64,000 nt of DNA from Schistocerca nitens (taxonomy: Eukaryota; Arthropoda; Insecta; Orthoptera; Acrididae): NCBI RefSeq assembly GCF_023898315.1, contig NC_064617.1:716923202-716987201 (forward strand). Direction: 5' to 3'. The position numbers and the translations under genes are program-made. Under the pieces are notes generated by a model. It saw only the letters and a program-made list of their open reading frames with translations, was not told where the DNA came from and ran no database searches. Below, in pieces: positions 10,502-20,909 of the stretch (position 1 is its first letter; each line of letters begins with the position of its first letter).

Positions 10502-11519
10502 ATTTTACCAGCCACTACTCAACATAGCAAGATAGGCTAGCAGAGTCTTGGTGATGGTGACAAGCTAGTCCATTGTCTCGGACTCTGGCGTGGCAGGTGC
10601 TCCTGCATGGTGCATGTGAGTGTGTCCCCACAAAGTTGGCTGACAAAAGACAGATGCAACCTTAAGGCTGCATAGGAGAATATGGCTCATGGAGGCACCT
10701 AGTCACAAAATTATAAGGGTTTTCGGCTCAAATGGTGGATTTTTTTCCCACTTCACTGACACCAGTGAGCAGGATGAGAGGAGTCGAGCTCGTGAAATGC
10801 ATTGCCTGGTTTATCGCATGATTAGGGCTACATAGAGCTCTCATTAGGGGTACATAGAGCACACCTAGGAAAGATACAAAGCATTTGGAAGGAACTGTTA
10901 TGGTTAAAAGAGTTAATGGAAGATGCGTATTGCACATGACTGCAGAGAGTGAGCCCATCTGGTCCCAGCACTCTGCTTCCGTCTGTCGAGGCCCCAGGTG
11001 ATCATTCCTCCACACACTCATTGGTTGAGGGCTCTAGGTGAAAATTTGGTAGGTGTCCATTTGTCAGCAGTCTTCTACCATGGGAACTCTACCAGGCCAG
11101 TAGCACGGGCCTGTACTGAGCAATGAGCTGTGGGAGCAGCCTTGCAGTGACCAACAAGTCTTTACCAGAGAAAAAAAAATCTTCCATACCAAAAATTGTG
11201 TAATTACCTGTTCTTGATTCCCTTGAAAAAGTGGCCACCTGCACATAGTGTCAAAATCAGTGACAGTGACATTACAGAGAAGCAAGTAATAATTTGTATA
11301 ATAATAGCGGAAATCCCTGGCCGGAGCCATACATAGAATAGGGTAAAGACAACCAATCACCTATAGGGAACTGATGCATGGAGCACTGCAACAAATAACA
11401 GAAAACAGCATGCAGACTAGCTTTTGAGCACTGACTTTTTTTCCAGCACCATTAAACACATTCACACCCACAACCACACAGGCATCCAAATGCACACTCC
11501 ATTAGCCATGGCAAGACTT
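10502..11519. other. Unassigned sequence, possibly leader of the decayed gypsy
   Basis: No gene recognised. A short motif, gctacatagagct / gtacatagagcac, is repeated near 10830-10865. It may be the leader of the gag remnant next to it, but no primer-binding site or LTR is evident. Confidence 0.3.
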
Positions 11520-11697
11520 GATAATGGCTGTACTTTCCCCTTGCCCTCAGCCATTCACTGTACCAGCACAGGAAGACCATGTTGGCTGATGTTACAAGGC
11601 CAGATCAGCCAATCACCCAGACTATTGTCCCTGCAACTACTGAAAAGGCTGCTGCCCCTCTTCAGGAGCCACACATTTGTCTGACCTCTGAACAGAT
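11520..11697 (-). mobile_element. RTE LINE 5' untranslated fragment
   Basis: Matches 22170-22345, the 5' untranslated part of the RTE copy at 19.4-22.4 kb, in the same orientation. Shared blocks include gttacaaggccagatcagcc, ccctgcaactactgaaaagg and ctgctgcccctcttcagga. It contains no coding sequence. An isolated 5' fragment without the rest of the element implies deletion rather than normal 5' truncation. Confidence 0.7.
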
Positions 11698-12339
11698 GAA
11701 TTTGAAAGTACCTTTGTTTAATTCACATGTATGGTCTCCTTAATTTCTGGTGCACCGTATAGCCCCCTCTTATCTCTACTACATTGGGTAATGATTACTT
11801 TTTTTATCTTGCAGACCTCATGCATAACTTAAGTGGTGTGGTTTGCATTCTGTTCTCTCAAACCTTGACATGAACTAAGAAGAAAAGTTAGAAGTTATAT
11901 TGGAAGCTGTGTGTGTTAATTTATTTAATTTACAACAGAATATTGAAATATTTAATTTACAACAGAATACTGAATCACTTTTCTGATAACAAACTTAAAC
12001 AACTTCCCACTTTCATTCTATGAAGCATTCTCTACAAGTAAACAAAATATCATTTGACAAACTGACTTGTCACAGAAATAAAGGAAAAGTAACTCGTTGG
12101 AATTTTCTGTGACCTTGCCAAAACCATATATTGTGTAAATCATAGAATCTTAATAGGGAAACCAAACTTTATCATATAAAAGGCACACTTCTTGCAGACA
12201 TATCTTGGCAACAGAAAACAGAGGATCACATTAACATATAACATCATGAATATAAAATTATATGCAGTGTGAGGAAACAGAAAATGTGGTGTCCTGCTTG
12301 GTTTCAAACTAGACCATCCCCTGTTCATGAGCTATATAA
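11698..12339. other. Unassigned sequence
   Basis: AT-rich, with a small direct repeat of tatttaatttacaacagaat at about 11920-11966. No gene recognised. Confidence 0.35.
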
Positions 12340-12790
12340 TTGAGTCAACAAAGGTATTGGAAAACATTAAAAACTGAGGATAAAATTATGGGCATCCAGT
12401 TGGATAGCAAATTTAGGTGGCTCCAGCATATGCCTAAATTAACCAAATAGATTATTCCTGCTTGCTCTCCTCTTGGAAGGGTCTCTCAATGCGATTTCCT
12501 ATAGGAGATGTGAAGAGCGTATTTTTCATACTTCCATTTAATAACATCTTTTGGCATAATCTTCTCATACTGTGCATCTAGGGTCTATAATCAAAACTCT
12601 TGCAGAAACCTCTTCAGAGACATTGAGATTCTTAATCTTATGTGTTGATATATTTACCCCTTAACAGTATTTGTTGGTAATAATAGGAGTGATTTTAGAT
12701 TTAACAACCATAATATTAAAAGTAAAAGCTATTTTATATTATTCATTCTAGGTGTTGAAAACAGCAAATGTAGTTAAAATAAAGGATCAT
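12340..12790 (+). pseudogene. Decayed LINE reverse transcriptase C-terminal fragment
   Basis: The plus-strand translation contains KIMGIQLDSKFRWLQHM near 12390-12440, the fLGi-l-Ds-l-W-H block that follows the RT catalytic site in jockey/CR1-type LINEs (compare CLGMHVDSQLKWEEHI at 25.1 kb). Downstream sequence is in shifted frames with stops. It is a remnant only. Confidence 0.45.
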
Positions 12791-12836
12791 TTATATGGTA
12801 ACTGTGACCAGTTGGTTTATAATGTTTTATTCATTA

Positions 12837-13896
12837 GCTCTTTAGACAGGTTTTGAGCCACTGCAAGATCTTTATCAGATGGTGGGTATTTACAAGAACT
12901 TATTTTTAATTTGTGCATGGTGCAAAATACAGGGCTACTATAAGTGATCATTTGTTTTTCATAGCTCTGTATTTTCCTTAGTATTACAGGTAAAAATATG
13001 ACTGATGCATGAATTGAGCTGTAACCTCACTAAGTTTGCATTTTGCACTCTACAAATGTTCTATGAATGCCCCTCTGGTCACAAAGCATACATTCAAGCA
13101 GTAGGCAATTTTGTTCCATACCTTATACAGCAACATCCTATCAATGGTCATCACAGCAGCATTGGTGTTTTCTCTGAGCTGATCCAGTTATTTTTGGCAG
13201 TGGGGTATGCAAACATGGTCCTTAATGTACCTCCAAAGGAAAAATTCACAAGGCGTTAGGCCAGGTGACCTGGGGGCCAACTAAACAGAGCCATATAGTC
13301 TTCATCACCACACCAAATCCAGCAATGCAAAAGTTCATCATTTAGGTAGTGACACAGATCAGTGTTCCAATGAGGACATGCTCCATCTTGTTGGAAGATG
13401 GAATTCTCTAAATCAGTAGTCAGTTGTGCAAACAACAACAACGGCAACACGTCTGGGGGAGCGGTATTCATCACAGTCATCTCATAAAAGAAAATGGCCC
13501 ATACAACTTTGTAACATTGCATACAAAACATTAATCTTTGGTGAATCTCATTCATGTGTACATATATGGAGATTCTTTTCCACGAATCCTTCAGAATGCA
13601 TGCTTCACAGTAGCAACAGATAAGCCTCTTGCATAGTCCAAAATATAAAACTCTTTACTTACTTTGTTGTCATTCTGTCAAGACACTAAACTTGTAACAT
13701 TAACTGGTGGGCACAATGCAACCTCAGTGAGTTTACTGTTCTAGCTGTGTATCAATCACATTTGTTCATGCAATACTATGGAAACTATACAACTCTGAAA
13801 AGAAATGAATCATTTATAGTAGACCTGTATAAAGTCACTGTAAATACCTACCATCTGATGCTTAGCTTGCAGCAGCTCAAAACCTAGCCAACAGCC
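12837..13896. repeat. Inverted repeats flanking a mariner-like insertion
   Basis: The arm at 12837-12894 (ggttttgagccactgcaaga, then ctttatcagatggtgggt) is the approximate reverse complement of 13839-13896 (cctaccatctgatg, agctcaaaacctagc). Between them sits the mariner-like element. Removing that element leaves a short palindrome, which suggests that a fold-back element was the older resident and the DNA transposon jumped into its loop. Confidence 0.55.
12930..13827 (-). mobile_element. Mariner-like DNA transposon, degenerate
   Basis: An 898-bp element with inverted ends: CAGGGCTACTATAAGTGATC on the left, and agtagacctg ending at 13827 on the right. TA dinucleotides flank it at 12928-12929 and 13828-13829. 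The minus strand carries remains of a transposase: NSIFQQDGACPHW at about 13380-13420 holds the second catalytic aspartate, and MALFSWPP at about 13280 leads into the SPDL-type motif, which is frameshifted. The C-terminal part continues to about 13010 with several stops. Much shorter than a full element, so internally deleted. Confidence 0.8.
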
Positions 13897-13909
13897 TTCA
13901 AACTAATAA

Positions 13910-14146
13910 ATGTAAATGTCATGTGACTAGGCTTCCTGTCAGGTAGACCGTTTGCCGGGTGCAAGTCTTTTGATTTGTCGCCACTTTGGCCACTTGCACG
14001 TTGATGGGGATGAAATTATTATGATTAGGGTAACACAACACCCAGTCCCTGAGCGGAGAAAATCTCCGACTCAGCCAGGAACGGTACCCGGGCCCTTAGG
14101 ATTGACATTCCGTCGCGTGACCACTTAGCTACCAAGGGCAAACATT
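13910..14146 (-). mobile_element. tRNA-derived SINE, minus strand
   Basis: Read on the minus strand the element starts with a tRNA-like head (gcccttggtagctaagtggt, a TAGCTAAGTGG-type A box), has a degenerate B box, and continues with gcggagattttct-like and ggactgggtgttgtgttacc body sequence. Candidate target duplication AAACTAATAA at 13900-13909 and 14147-14156, although the right copy merges with an AAT microsatellite. The body resembles the SINE at 56090-56346. Confidence 0.75.
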
Positions 14147-14327
14147 AAACTAATAATAATAATAAGAAGAAGAAGAAGAATAGGCCTCCAGTATGTTCTG
14201 CCAGTTGTAAAAGGCGACGAAAAGAACAAACCACTAATAGGGCTAACCCCCCTTTTAGTGTGATTAGTTGGTTCAGGACAGAACTAAAGAAGCCTCGGAC
14301 AAGCACCATCATGGTCGGGGATGACGC

Positions 14328-15280
14328 TTGAACCCTATGCCCGCCCACAATGGTAACGACACTGCTAGCCAACTGGAAAATAATTTAAATCCAAATAGAG
14401 GTGTTTTGCAGGATATGCTTCCTGCAACCACCCTAGAAGGAAAACAAAGACAGAGGATGAGATGGTCAGATGAAGTTAATCGACACCTCATGTTCTGTTA
14501 TTATCAAGCAACAAACCTAGGAACCAACACAACTGGATACAGATCACAAGTATACAAGTATACACAACATTTATTACCAGATACCCAGAATTAAAATTTT
14601 TAACAGAACAACGACTAGCTGATCAGATCCGTGTAATAATCAAAAATAACAGGATACCCCAGTCAGAATTAGAAAACATCAAACAACAAGTACAACAAAT
14701 ACTGGAACAAAATAATGTGCAATCAGAAGAAGAAGAAAATACAGTAATGGACTCAAACATCCCAGAGCAAACAAACAAAGAACAACACGCATCAATTAAA
14801 CAATCAGAGGAAAACGAAATCTTAAGACAGCCACCAGAACAAGCACAAATAGAACACAAAGTGACACACATGTTAGATATAGATGAAAAATTTCAGCTGA
14901 CATATATAGAATACAAAGACACAAATACAGACATTAGACCATTCTTGCATACACCGCCAAATAACCAACAAGTTGAAACAACAATAAAAACTATCAACAC
15001 AAATTTACACAACAAAATAAATGAAAACACAACTATGGAAGAGTTACAACTACATTACACTAAATATACAAACTAGGCAGAGATCAGAACCAACCAACAC
15101 ACAGAAGAAACCCACAAAACCAGCATGGCAACACAGGCTGCAGATCAGAATAGAAAAACTGAGAAAAGACATCGGACAGCTAACACAATTTATAAGAAAT
15201 GAAATGTCAGAAAGAAAACGAAAAGGTTAGGTAAAATCTCACAACAAGAAGCGATAGAGCAATTAGATGAAATGAAGTAG
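14328..15280 (+). pseudogene. R4/Dong LINE N-terminal region, broken
   Basis: Pieces in successive frames: 14328-14594 (with a basic MRWSDEVNRHLMFCYYQAT segment, reminiscent of a Myb-like DNA-binding helix), about 14600-15076 (Glu/Gln/Asn-rich linker) and 15021-15230, which holds KPAWQHRLQIRIEKLRKDIG, a conserved motif upstream of the RT in this clade. A few indels and a stop near 14594 separate them. Likely role is target DNA or template binding; the Myb-like call is inference from composition only. Confidence 0.6.
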
Positions 15281-16957
15281 AAATTACAAGCATTGGCCAA
15301 ACGACTTAGAAGATACAAAAGAAGTGAAAATAGAAGGAAACAAAACCAAACATTCAACACAAACCAAAAGCAATTTTACCAGACAATAGATAACACACAC
15401 ATTAAAATAGACAATCCATCAAATATAACAGACATGGAACACAACATATGGTCAAACCCGGTACAACATAACAGGCATGCATGGTGGATACAAGCAGAAA
15501 CAGACACATACAAGATGATACCATAAATGCCTGAAGTGATAATTTTGCAACATGAAGTCACCCAAGCAATTAATTCTACTCACAATTGGAAAGCCCCTGG
15601 AAAAGATAAAATAGCAAATTTCTGGCTAAAGAAGTTCACCTCAACACATTCACATCTAACTAAATTATTTAACAGTTACATTGCAGACCCATACACATTC
15701 CCTGATACACTTACACATGGAATAACTTATCTGAAACCTAAAGATCAAACAGACACAGCAAACCCAGCTGAATATCGCCCCATAACATGCCTACCAACAA
15801 TATACAAAATATTAACTTCAGTCATTACACAGAAATTAATGACACATACAACACAGAACAAAATTATAAATGAAGAACAAAAAGGCTGTTGCAAAGGAGC
15901 ATGAGGATGTAAAGAGCAACTGATGATAGATGCAGAGGTGACATATCAATCTAAAACTAAACAAAGGTCACTACACTACGCATACATTGATTACCAAAAA
16001 GCTTTTGATAGTGTACCCCACTCATGGTTACTACAAATATTGGAAATATATAAGGTAGATCCTAAATTGATACTGTTCCTAAACATAGAAATGAAAAATT
16101 GGAATACCACACTTAATATCCAAACAAATTCAAATAATATCACATCACAGCCAATACAGATTAAGCGTGGAATACACCAAGGAGACTCATTAAGTCCTTT
16201 CTGGTTCTGCCTTGCTCTGAACCCACTATCCAACATGCTAAATAATACAAATTATTAAACTTCCTGGCAGATTAAAACTGTGTGCCCGACCGAGACTCGA
16301 ACTCGGGACCTTTGCCTTTCGCGGGCAAGTGCTCTACCATCTGAGCTACTGAAGCACGACTCACGCCCGGTACTCACAGCTTTACTTCTGCCAGTACCTC
16401 GTCTGTAAAGCTGTGAGTACCGGGCGTGAGTCGTGCTTCGGTAGTTCAGATGGTAGAGCACTTGCCCGCGAAAGGCAAATGTCCCGAGTTCGAGTCTCGG
16501 TCGGGCACACAGTTTTAATCTGCCAGGAAGTTTCATATCAGCGCACACTCCACTGCAGAGTGAAAATCTCATTCTGAATACAAATTATGGATACAATATT
16601 ACTGGAACATACCCACACAAAATCACACATTTGCTATACATGGATGATCTAAAACTACTGGCAGCAACAAATCAACAACTCAACCAATTACTAAAGATAA
16701 CAGAAGTATTCAGCAATAATATAAATATGGCTTTTGGAACAGACAAATGTAAGAAAAATAGCATTGTCAAGGGAAAACACACTAAACAAGAAGATTACAT
16801 ATTGGATAACCACAGCGACTGCATAGAAGCGATGGAAAAAACAGATGCCTATAAATATCTAGGATACAGACAAAAAATAGGAATAGATAATACAAATATT
16901 AAAGAAGAACTGAAAGAAAAATATAGACAAAGACTAACAGAAATACTGAAAACATAA
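15281..16957 (+). pseudogene. R4/Dong LINE reverse transcriptase, interrupted
   Basis: RT domain copying the LINE RNA at the nicked target. Visible motifs in order: WKAPGKDKIANFWLKKF (15590), AEYRPITCLPTIYKIL (15770), AYIDYQKAFDSVPHSWL with the motif-A aspartate (15985), GIHQGDSLSPFWFCLAL (16170) and the catalytic YMDD box (about 16640). Everything lies in one frame. A fold-back SINE with its 12-bp duplication (333 bp in total, a multiple of three) interrupts it between motifs B and C. In-frame stops at 15524, 15902 and 16955 disable it. The YMDD and L-x-L-Y flanks fit the R4/Dong clade. Confidence 0.85.
16256..16576. mobile_element. Fold-back tRNA-SINE (head-to-head) with 12-bp duplication
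   Basis: Two copies of one tRNA-like SINE head face each other. The plus arm (16409-16533) reads ggtagttcagatggtagagc, then cttgcccgcgaaaggcaaat and a perfect B box gagttcgagtctc. The left arm (16259-16387) is nearly its exact reverse complement, and the arms meet in the pair cccggtactcacagcttta / taaagctgtgagtaccggg. The tail beyond the right arm (tcagcgcacactcc, cagagtgaaaatctc) is unpaired. AATACAAATTAT at 16244-16255 and 16577-16588 is the target duplication. Folded RNA would form an arm pair of about 120 bp. Confidence 0.9.
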
Positions 16958-17008
16958 TTGACAGCAAGAAACAAGACAAAAGCTATAAATACTTAAGCTA
17001 TACCAATA

Positions 17009-18088
17009 TTGACCTACTCATTTGGAGTAGTGAAATGTAGTAACACAGACCTAGAAGCACTCAATACACTTACACGATCACAATGCCACAAATATAGAAT
17101 ACATCACATACATTCAGCAACAGAAAGATTCACATTAAGCAGAAAGGAAGGAGGAAGGGGATTTATCGACATAAAAAACCTACATTATGGACAGGTAGAC
17201 AATTTAAGAAGATTCTTTCTAGAACGAGCAGAAACTAGCAAAATACACAAAGCAATCACTCATATAAATACATCGGCTACACCACTGCAATTTCATAACC
17301 ACTTCTACAACCCTTTAGATCACATAACATCAACAGATACGAAGAAAGTAAATTGGAAAAAGAAAACACTACATGGCAAGCACCCGTATCATCTAACACA
17401 GCCACACATCGATCAAGATGCGTCCAACACATTGCTAAGAAAAGGCAATATATACAGTGAGATGGAAGGATTCATGATTGCAATACAGAATCAAACAATA
17501 AACACCAGATATTACAGCAAGCATATTATTAAAGATCCCAATACCACAACAGATAATTGCAGACTTTGCAAACAACAAATAGAAACAGTAGATCACATCA
17601 CAAGCGGATGTACAATACTAGCAAATACAGAATACCCCAGAAGACATGACAATGTAGCAAAAATAATACATCAACAGCTTGCCTTACAACATAAACTTAT
17701 AAAACAACAGGTTCCCACATACAAGTATGCACCACAAAATGTACTGGAGAATGATGAATACAAATTATACTGCAACAGAACCATTATAACAGATAAAACA
17801 ACACCACATAACAAACCTGACATCATACTTACCAATAAAAAGAAGAAGTTAACACAGATAATCGAAATATCCATACCCAATACAACGAATATACAAAAGA
17901 AAACAGGAGAAAAAATTGAAAAATACATCCAACTGGCTGAGGAAGTCAAGGACATGTGGCATCAGGATAAAGTTGACATATACCAATTAAACTATCAACT
18001 ACAGGAGTCATACCACACAATATCGACCAGTACATCAATGCAATACAGCTACATCCAAACTTATATATACAACTACAGAAATCCGTAA
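17009..18088 (+). pseudogene. R4/Dong LINE C-terminal zinc finger and restriction-like endonuclease
   Basis: A 359-residue open stretch in the same frame as the RT, cut off from it only by stops. It has the clade-defining C-terminal module: a C184-X2-C187-X8-H196-X4-C201 zinc finger, then R212-H213-D214, K269-P270-D271 and E286 in QIIEISIP, the RHD and K/R-PD-(X)n-E signature of the restriction-like endonuclease that nicks target DNA in R2/R4-type LINEs. All these residues are intact. The frame stops at 18088, immediately before the insertion site of the palindromic element at 18091. Confidence 0.85.
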
Positions 18089-18090
18089 TT

Positions 18091-18465
18091 GTATCTAAAA
18101 ACAAAGATGATGTGACTTACCATACGAAGGGGGTCTGCTTGTGTCTGTGTATGTGTGGTTGGATATGGGTGTGTGTGCGAGTGTATACCTGTCCTTCTTT
18201 CCCCCTAAGGTAAGTCTTTCCGCTCCCGGGATTGGAATGACTCCTTACCCTCTCCCTTAAAACCCACATCCTTTCGTCTTTCCCTCTCCTTCCCTCTTTC
18301 CTGATGAAGCAACCGTTGGTTGCGAAAGCTAGAATTTTGTGTGTATGATTGTGTTTGTTTGTGTGTCTATCGACCTGCCAGTGCTTTCATATGGTAAGTC
18401 ACATCATCTTTGTTTTTAGATATATTTTCCCTGCGTGGAATGTTTCCCTCTATTATATTCATATC
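18091..18465. mobile_element. Palindrome-ended element with 13-bp target duplication
   Basis: A 375-bp insertion flanked by GAAATCCGTAATT at 18078-18090 and 18466-18478, which splits the 3' untranslated region of the R4/Dong LINE. Its terminal blocks, aaagatgatgtgacttacca (18101) and tggtaagtcacatcatcttt (18392), are reverse complements and extend about 32 bp. The interior has the tgatgaagcaaccgttggttgcgaaagct motif, which has the same layout as the gatgaaggcc-tcactggctgaaag motif near the 3' ends of the Penelope-like elements. I infer a fold-back derivative of a second Penelope-like family. Confidence 0.8.
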
Positions 18466-18635
18466 GAAATCCGTAATTATTGATACGTGTTCAATTACCC
18501 GAAAGTTCCTAAATGCAATATAACATATACCGTACAGTTAAAAGGAAGTCACGCTTGATCAATGTCCGCGTCACTTTCCATTTCTGACCAGACATAACGT
18601 CTGAGAAAAGAAAGAAATAATAATAATAATAACAA

Positions 18636-18899
18636 ATAAATTGGATACAGTTTCCTTATAAACCACACACAGTTTTAAAGTAATTTCCATGTGGACTTCG
18701 TGTTCCTCCAGATTAAACTAAGTTCCTTATTCATTGGAGGGGGGGGGGGGTGAAGGGGGGGGTATTAAACCATACCCTTCTTGCCTTATTCAAAATGACT
18801 ACTTACAACATAATAACATGAGACACTAAAAATTCAATTAATTACAATTTTTACCAAGAGTTTCTTAAAAACTAATCTCAAGAATTTTATTTCAAACAG
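18636..18899. other. Unassigned sequence with G-run
   Basis: Contains a broken poly-G tract at about 18737-18762. No gene recognised. Confidence 0.4.
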
Positions 18900-18928
18900 T
18901 TCTGGTATCATCTAAAATGGTTGTTTCA
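18900..18928 (+). other. Possible micro-exon upstream of the host gene (speculative)
   Basis: tttatttcaaacag precedes and gtaact follows a 29-nt open segment. If spliced to the exon at 23110 it would supply LVSSKMVVS in the right phase. There is no other support. Confidence 0.15.
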
Positions 18929-19371
18929 GTAACTATACATAAATCTTAACTTTGAAAGTATTACAGAGCAAGAACCTAGCAGATACTGGACATTTATTCA
19001 AATGTTTTAAACATGTTATTTTATTTGAGTTTGCATTCTTTCTCAGTCTACATCTCATAATCAAAGTCCATTTTGTGTCTACTTTTGGGAAGGTGTATAT
19101 TCTCTCTGGTTTCATACACATTTAAGTTGCTTTAAACATGAAGCAATGCTGGATAGATGTATAGGTTTGCAACAGCCAGCATTGAGCTCTTTATCAAGAG
19201 CTTTAACCCCCCCGCACTAATGAACAAGGAATTGATTGAGTTCAATCTAGTGAACATTTTTGTTCCAGAATATAAATTTCCATTCTGAATCTTAGACAGG
19301 GACAAGAAGTCCAATTGGAAATTACTTTACTATTGTGTGTGGTTTATAAGGAATATGTAACCAGATTATTT
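18929..19371. other. Unassigned sequence
   Basis: AT-rich; no feature recognised. Confidence 0.35.
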
Positions 19372-19399
19372 GTTATTATTACTATTGTTGTTGTTGTGG

Positions 19400-20909
19400 T
19401 CTTCAGTCCTGAGACTGGTTTGATGCAGCTCTCCATGCTACTCTACCCTGTGCAAGCTTCTTCATCTCCCAGTACCTACTGCAACCTACATCCCTCTGAA
19501 TCTGCTTAGTGTATTCATCTCTTGGTCTCCCTCACCGATTTTTACCCTCCACGCTGCCCTGCAATACTAAATTGGTGATCTCTTGATGCCTCAGAACAAG
19601 TCCTACCAACCGATCCCTTCTACTAGTCAAGTTGTGTCACAAACTCCTCTTCTCCCCAATTCTATTCAATACCTCCTCATTAGTTATGTGACCTACCCAT
19701 CTAATCTTCAGCGTTCTTCAGTAGCACCACATTTTGAAAGCTTCTATTCTCTTTCTGTCCAAACTATTTGTTTTCCATGTTTCACTTCCATACATGGCTA
19801 CACTCCATACAAATACTCTCAGAGACGACTTCCTGACACTTAAATCTATACTCGATGTTAACAAATTTCTCTTCTTCAGAAACGCTTTCCTTGCCATTGC
19901 CAGTCTACATTTTATATCCTCTCTACTTCAACTATCATCAGTTATTTTGCTCCCCAAATAGCAAAACTCCTTTACTACTTTAAGTGTCTCATTTTCTATT
20001 CTAATACCCTCAGCATCACCTGACTTAATTCGACTACATTCCATTATCCTCATTTTGCTTTTGTTGATGTTCATCTTATATCCTCCTTTCAAGACACTGT
20101 CCATTCTGTTCAATTGCTCTTCCAAGTCCTTTGCTGTCTCTGACAGAATTACAATGTCATCGGCGAACCTCAAAGTTTTTATTTCTTCTCCCCGGATTTT
20201 AATACCTACTCCAAATTTTCTTTTGTTTCCTTTACTACTTGCTAAATATACAGATTGAATAACATCAGGGAGAGTCTACAACCCTGTCTCACTCCTTTCC
20301 CAACCACTGCTTCCCTTTCATGTCCCTCAACTCTTGTAACTGTCATCTGGTTTCTGTACAAATTGTAATTAGCCTTTCGCTCCCTGTATTTTACCCCTGC
20401 CACCTTCAGAATTTGAAAGAGAGTATTCCAGTCAACATTGTCAAAAGCTTTCTCTAAGTCTACAAATACCAGAAATGTAGGTTTGTCTTTTTTTAATCTT
20501 TCTTCTAAGATAAGTCGGTAGTGTCAGTATTGCCTCACGAGTTCAAACATTTCTACGGAATCCAAACTGATCTTCCCCCAGGTCGGCTTCTACCAGTTTT
20601 TTCATTCTTCTATAAAGAATTCGAATTTGGAATTTTGCAGCTGTGACTTATTAAACTGATAGTTCGGTAATTTTCACATCTGTCAACACCTGCTTTCTTT
20701 GGGATTGGAATTATTATATTTTTCTTGAAGTCTGAGGGTATTTCGCCTGTCTCATACATCTTGCTCACCTGATGGTAGTGTTTTGTCTGGACCAGCTCTC
20801 CCAAGGATGTCAGTAGTTCTAATGGAATGTTGTCTACTCCCGAGGCCTTGTTTCGACTTAGGTCTTTCAGTGCTCTGTCAGACTCTTCACGCAGTATCGT
20901 TTCTCCCAT
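19400..20909 (-). pseudogene. RTE LINE reverse transcriptase, frameshifted
   Basis: Minus-strand RT. Intact motifs are split over frames: VDNIPLELLTSLGE and IPIPKKAGVDRCENYRTISL (20610-20909), and RFADDIVILSETAKDLEEQL with the catalytic FADD box followed by FCYLGSKITDD (19928-20173). Between them a small duplication and indels (around 20500-20640) destroy the frame. The final part with the ML-KIRW region and the RGRPRDQ-like end lies in other frames down to about 19400. Confidence 0.85.

Larger units (their letters stand above)
14163..18635 (+). mobile_element. R4/Dong-type non-LTR retrotransposon, near full length
   Basis: A plus-strand LINE about 3.7 kb long once two later insertions are removed (16256-16576 and 18091-18465). 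It lies between AAT microsatellites (about 14150-14162 and 18615-18635), which fits what I recall of Dong elements preferring TAA repeats. Its 5' part (14190-14340) is non-coding, followed by a low-complexity Gln/Asn-rich region, an RT and a restriction-like endonuclease. The frame is interrupted by stops at 15278, 15524, 15902, 16955 and 16994 and by frameshifts near 15060 and 15215. All conserved RT parts after 15215 remain in one frame. Confidence 0.85.

Noticed and set aside
16409..16510. Functional tRNA gene
   Set aside because: The sequence has A and B boxes and a tRNA-like anticodon arm, but it is the head of a SINE: the acceptor ends do not pair, SINE body sequence follows directly, and a mirror copy lies next to it.
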